This document shows positions 61,395 to 64,000 of a stretch of 64,000 bases of DNA, piece by piece. The translations under genes and the position numbers were made by a program. Numbering within the stretch: the stretch's first letter is position 1; each line of letters starts with the position of its first letter. This DNA comes from Chrysophaeum taylorii (Eukaryota > Sar > Pelagophyceae > Pelagomonadales > Pelagomonadaceae). The stretch spans positions 434,001 to 498,000 of the forward strand of contig JAQMWT010000379.1 in the NCBI GenBank assembly GCA_029834535.1, in the 5' to 3' direction. The notes below the pieces were generated by a model. The model saw nothing but the letters and a program-made list of their open reading frames with translations. It was not told where the DNA came from and did not search any database.

Positions 61395-61933
61395 CGACGA
61401 GGCACCAGCCAGAGGTCGTTTCGTCGTTATTATCGGGAGAAGAATTTGTGACGGTTGTGCCAACGACAAACACAAGCACCCCGAAGATACGGATAATATA
61501 ATAAGATAAGAAATAAGACTTAGTGGTCGTCGAGTCGTCGTTTGAGAAAGAATCCGTTGAGGTCAAGGGGAACGAACCCCCCGACAACAACAACACGCGT
61601 CAGCCAATTTAAAAAAGGAAAGAGCTCGCCAGAGAGTGTGAACGCCAATCCACCGGCGCGCGCCGCTTGCCGCCAAGAGGGCGCTGCAATTGTTTTCTTC
61701 GAGGTTGCTCCGCGTTCCGAGCCGACGCGCGGCTACCGCCATCGATCGATCGAGGTGGTTCGATTCTCGGCCCGACGACGACAACAATACGAAAAACGCG
61801 CGAGGCAGGTGTGTTCGGAGAATCGCCCAAATTCCGAATCTTGTGGCCCCCGCGCGAGATCAGACGGATGTGCCTGCACACCCGTTGCGAGCGTGAACGA
61901 GTGCATTCGTTGACGTCGGACGAGGAAGACACG
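61395..61933. other. divergent intergenic region
   Basis: Separates the coiled-coil gene (minus) and the glycosyltransferase gene (plus). An open frame continues upstream of 61934 to 61667, but it lacks support and I treat it as 5' UTR. Contains AT-rich stretches (atacggataatataataaga, about 61488-61510) that are rare in this GC-rich window and may belong to the core promoters. Confidence 0.45.
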
Positions 61934-63814
61934 ATGAACCATGTGGCGGCGCAGAAGAAAAAGAAGAAGATGATGTCGTCGTCGTCGTCGTCATCTTTCG
62001 GCGAGGGACGGCCGAAAGACGCGAAAGACGCGAAACGCATCACGCTGCCGATGGTCGTCATCTTGACGTATGTCATCCTGGCGTTTGTGCCGAGGCTCGC
62101 GCTATATGGATTCATATTCGTGGTGGGACAGATGTGCCGGGCTGTCGCCAAGCTCGTCTGCCATTCGGTCGGCGCCCCGCACGCCGCCAACAAGAGAGTA
62201 CTTATCATCACCGACTATATGCCGCCCCAAGTCCACGGCATCGCACTCCGCGTGTCCCAGTACACGAAATATCTCCGGGCGGCGGGACACGAGGTCCACG
62301 TCTACACGTGCTGCGTCGAGAGCCGCGCGTGCACGTCGTTCGACCACCCGACCCTCCCGTTCGTCAGCAACCCTTTTAATTTGGGCAACCAGATCAGCTA
62401 CTCGGTCGGCGTCAAGCTCGCGTGGGCCCTGGGCGCCGAATCATGGGACGTGGTCCACGTCTTCTACCCGAGCATGCTCGGCCTCTTCGTGTTGCCCGCG
62501 TGCCGCTGGCGAGGCATCGCGAGCTACTGCTCGCATCACGTCGACATCGACCACTACGCGCGCAAGTACATCCAGATCGACGATTGGCCGGTGCTGCAGG
62601 TCGTCGCGCGCGCCGTCGTGGGTGCCCTCTACGACATTTGCTACCGGCTCCCCGCGACATTTTGGGGGGACGTCAACGCCTCCATGACCCGCGTCTTCGT
62701 CGAGCAGCACCTCCCGCTCGCCGCTAAACACTCGCACGTCGCGACGATCGGCTCGGGCGTCGACGCCGACCGTTTCAACCGCGGCCGCCCCAACACCACC
62801 ATCACCAACGGAGGAGGAGGAGGAGGAGGAGGAGGAGGAGGAGATTCGCGACGACGACTCCGTCACCAATCGACCGCCGATGACCCCGACGACGACGACA
62901 AAAACGAGAGCGCAAAGAATCACGCGAGCAACTTGCTGTGGCTGTGGGTGGACAAGGACTGCCACGACGAGCGCGAGGCGCTGTGTCGACGGATCGGGGC
63001 GCCCAACACGGCGCAGGTTTGGCTCATGGTCCAGCGGCTCGCCCCCGAAAAGGATACACACGTTGCTCTCGAGGCCCTGGCTCTGATGAGCCGTCGAGCT
63101 CGCGCTGGCGCGGACGTTCCGTACCTCGTCATCGCCGGGGACGGACCGGCGAGAGAAGGCCTCGAGCAACGCGCCGAGGAACTCTTTCCCTCGAAGGACC
63201 GCGCGCCGCGCATCCATTTCCTCGGCTCGGTCAACAATGCCCGCCTCCCGACTCTCTACCGGGCGTGCGACGTCTTCGTGACCTGCTCGAGGTCCGAGAC
63301 GTTTGGCCTCACCGTGACCGAGGCCCTCGCGTGCGGCGCGACCGTCGCGCTTCCTATGTGCCCCGTATTCGACGAGCTCTATGGCGACGTTCTCCCGCCC
63401 GCCTGGCGCTACGACGCCGACGACCCGCGCGGCGCCGAAGCGGCGCTGGTCGACGCGGTCGAAATCGCGGCGTCGCGCCAAGCCAAGGAGTGGCTCCGAA
63501 AGCACCCAGTCGAGGTTTCGTGGGAGGCGGCAGCCAAAGACCTCGATGAACAGTACACCGACGCCATCACCCGCAGTCACACCAAATACTCCACGACGCG
63601 GCAGTTTATCCAGAAGCGCCTCATTCATCTCTGCCGCGCCTCGATCCTCGCCGTCTCCTTCTACTTTATCCTCAGCTTCTACTACCGCAAAATGTTTTGC
63701 ACCGACGACGTCCTCTACTTTTGCCACTCGGTCGTGTTTCCCACCGTGCCCAGGCGAATCAGGATCGTCGCCCTTTTCACCTCCATCATTGCTCTCGAAT
63801 GGGCCCATTGCTAA
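61934..63814 (+). CDS. GT4-family glycosyltransferase (SQD2/phosphatidylinositol-mannosyltransferase-like)
   Basis: Single exon; ATG 61934 gives 626 residues. After a basic/serine leader there is a TM helix (TLPMVVILTYVILAFVPRLA, about residues 35-60). The catalytic part begins at about 85: RVLIITDYMPPQVHGIALRV is the GT4 N-terminal GGxxR-type start as in SQD2-like enzymes. VVHVFYPSMLG and SHHVDIDHYARKY follow. The C-terminal Rossmann domain has LMVQRLAPEKDTHVALEAL, VIAGDGPAREGLE and the EX7E motif in SRSETFGLTVTEALACG. A Gly run encoded by a GGA microsatellite (about 62812-62842) plus an acidic insert interrupts the domain linker. C-terminal hydrophobic helices suggest a second membrane anchor. 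Likely UDP-sugar-dependent glycolipid synthesis (sulfolipid-type or similar); the substrate is unproven. Confidence 0.88.
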   Translation: MNHVAAQKKKKKMMSSSSSSSFGEGRPKDAKDAKRITLPMVVILTYVILAFVPRLALYGFIFVVGQMCRAVAKLVCHSVGAPHAANKRVLIITDYMPPQVHGIALRVSQYTKYLRAAGHEVHVYTCCVESRACTSFDHPTLPFVSNPFNLGNQISYSVGVKLAWALGAESWDVVHVFYPSMLGLFVLPACRWRGIASYCSHHVDIDHYARKYIQIDDWPVLQVVARAVVGALYDICYRLPATFWGDVNASMTRVFVEQHLPLAAKHSHVATIGSGVDADRFNRGRPNTTITNGGGGGGGGGGGDSRRRLRHQSTADDPDDDDKNESAKNHASNLLWLWVDKDCHDEREALCRRIGAPNTAQVWLMVQRLAPEKDTHVALEALALMSRRARAGADVPYLVIAGDGPAREGLEQRAEELFPSKDRAPRIHFLGSVNNARLPTLYRACDVFVTCSRSETFGLTVTEALACGATVALPMCPVFDELYGDVLPPAWRYDADDPRGAEAALVDAVEIAASRQAKEWLRKHPVEVSWEAAAKDLDEQYTDAITRSHTKYSTTRQFIQKRLIHLCRASILAVSFYFILSFYYRKMFCTDDVLYFCHSVVFPTVPRRIRIVALFTSIIALEWAHC

Positions 63815-64000
63815 CGAGTCGAGTTTAGGAACCGCAACTCTCGCGCGCGCGCGCGCGCGTCCTGCCGAGCCGCCGATGTCCCTCCTTGTACGGTGGTCAA
63901 GTGCATTTATTCCCGCGACTGCCCAAGCCCACGATGAGTCGCGACATATACTTTCCTTATCGTCGGGTAACCCGTTTCCGACCAAAGCCGACGAGCCGAC
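63815..64000. other. 3' flank of the glycosyltransferase gene
   Basis: Contains a short (CG)n dinucleotide run at about 63842-63859. No further gene begins before the window ends. Confidence 0.5.

Noticed and set aside
58854-61451. 865-codon open frame antisense to the coiled-coil gene, and the 560-codon one at 59386-61068
   Set aside because: Both are explained by the skewed codons of the minus-strand protein, have repetitive Arg/Gly/Pro or Ser/Ala content, and match no family.

Overview
This window is nuclear DNA of a photosynthetic eukaryote, most likely a stramenopile (heterokont) alga with a secondary red-type plastid; a pelagophyte-like picoalga would fit, but the species cannot be fixed from this sequence. 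The evidence is a fucoxanthin-chlorophyll a/c type light-harvesting gene (3129-4068), plastid-lineage proteins (PAP/fibrillin, phytyl ester synthase-like acyltransferase) with signal-peptide-like N-termini, GC-rich coding sequence, and short spliceosomal introns. Every intron I could place from protein continuity is GT-AG and 36-100 nt long, mostly 38-68 nt, with donors such as GTGAG, GTGCG and GTCG.

Layout. 1-1249: gene-poor, with short tandem repeats. 1250-16471: gene-dense block with a PWWP-domain protein (-), light-harvesting protein (-), methyltransferase-like protein (+), PAP/fibrillin (-), full-length ABCC transporter (-), an AlkB/alpha-beta-hydrolase two-domain protein (+), and a repeat-propeller/arylamine N-acetyltransferase two-domain protein (+). 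16472-22452: mobile-element block with a decayed hAT-like transposon, a roughly 1 kb inverted-repeat element built from a dispersed 'TGCTAAGAGG' repeat family, a PIF1/Helitron helicase remnant, and a field of short tandem repeats. 22453-41681: second gene block with Mpv17-like protein (-), PLP-homeostasis protein (+), zinc-finger protein (-), Patched-like protein (+), METTL21-like methyltransferase (-), Ldh_2 oxidoreductase (-), membrane-anchored adenosine deaminase (ADGF type) (-), an eight-exon EDR2-like (DUF1336) protein (-), and an ankyrin protein (+). 41682-48095: sparse region with a LINE reverse-transcriptase tail, a large membrane protein of unknown function (43457-46383) and a degenerate coiled-coil pseudogene. 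48096-63814: third gene block with BAR-PH-ArfGAP-ankyrin protein (+), phytyl ester synthase-like protein (+), HAD-like phosphatase (-), a TPR-like membrane protein (-), a 1382-residue coiled-coil protein (-) and an SQD2-like glycosyltransferase (+).

The genes form no obvious single pathway. Recurring themes are plastid and lipid biology (LHC, fibrillin, PES, GT4, Mpv17) and membrane traffic or sterol-type transport (ArfGAP, EDR2-like, Patched-like, ABCC). Gene packing is very tight in the gene blocks: 85 bp separates the divergent start codons of the ABCC and AlkB genes, and 10 bp separates the convergent stop codons at 52875/52886. No RNA gene, CRISPR array or bacterial-type operon was seen. 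All exon structures are my inference from reading-frame joins and family similarity, not from transcript data.
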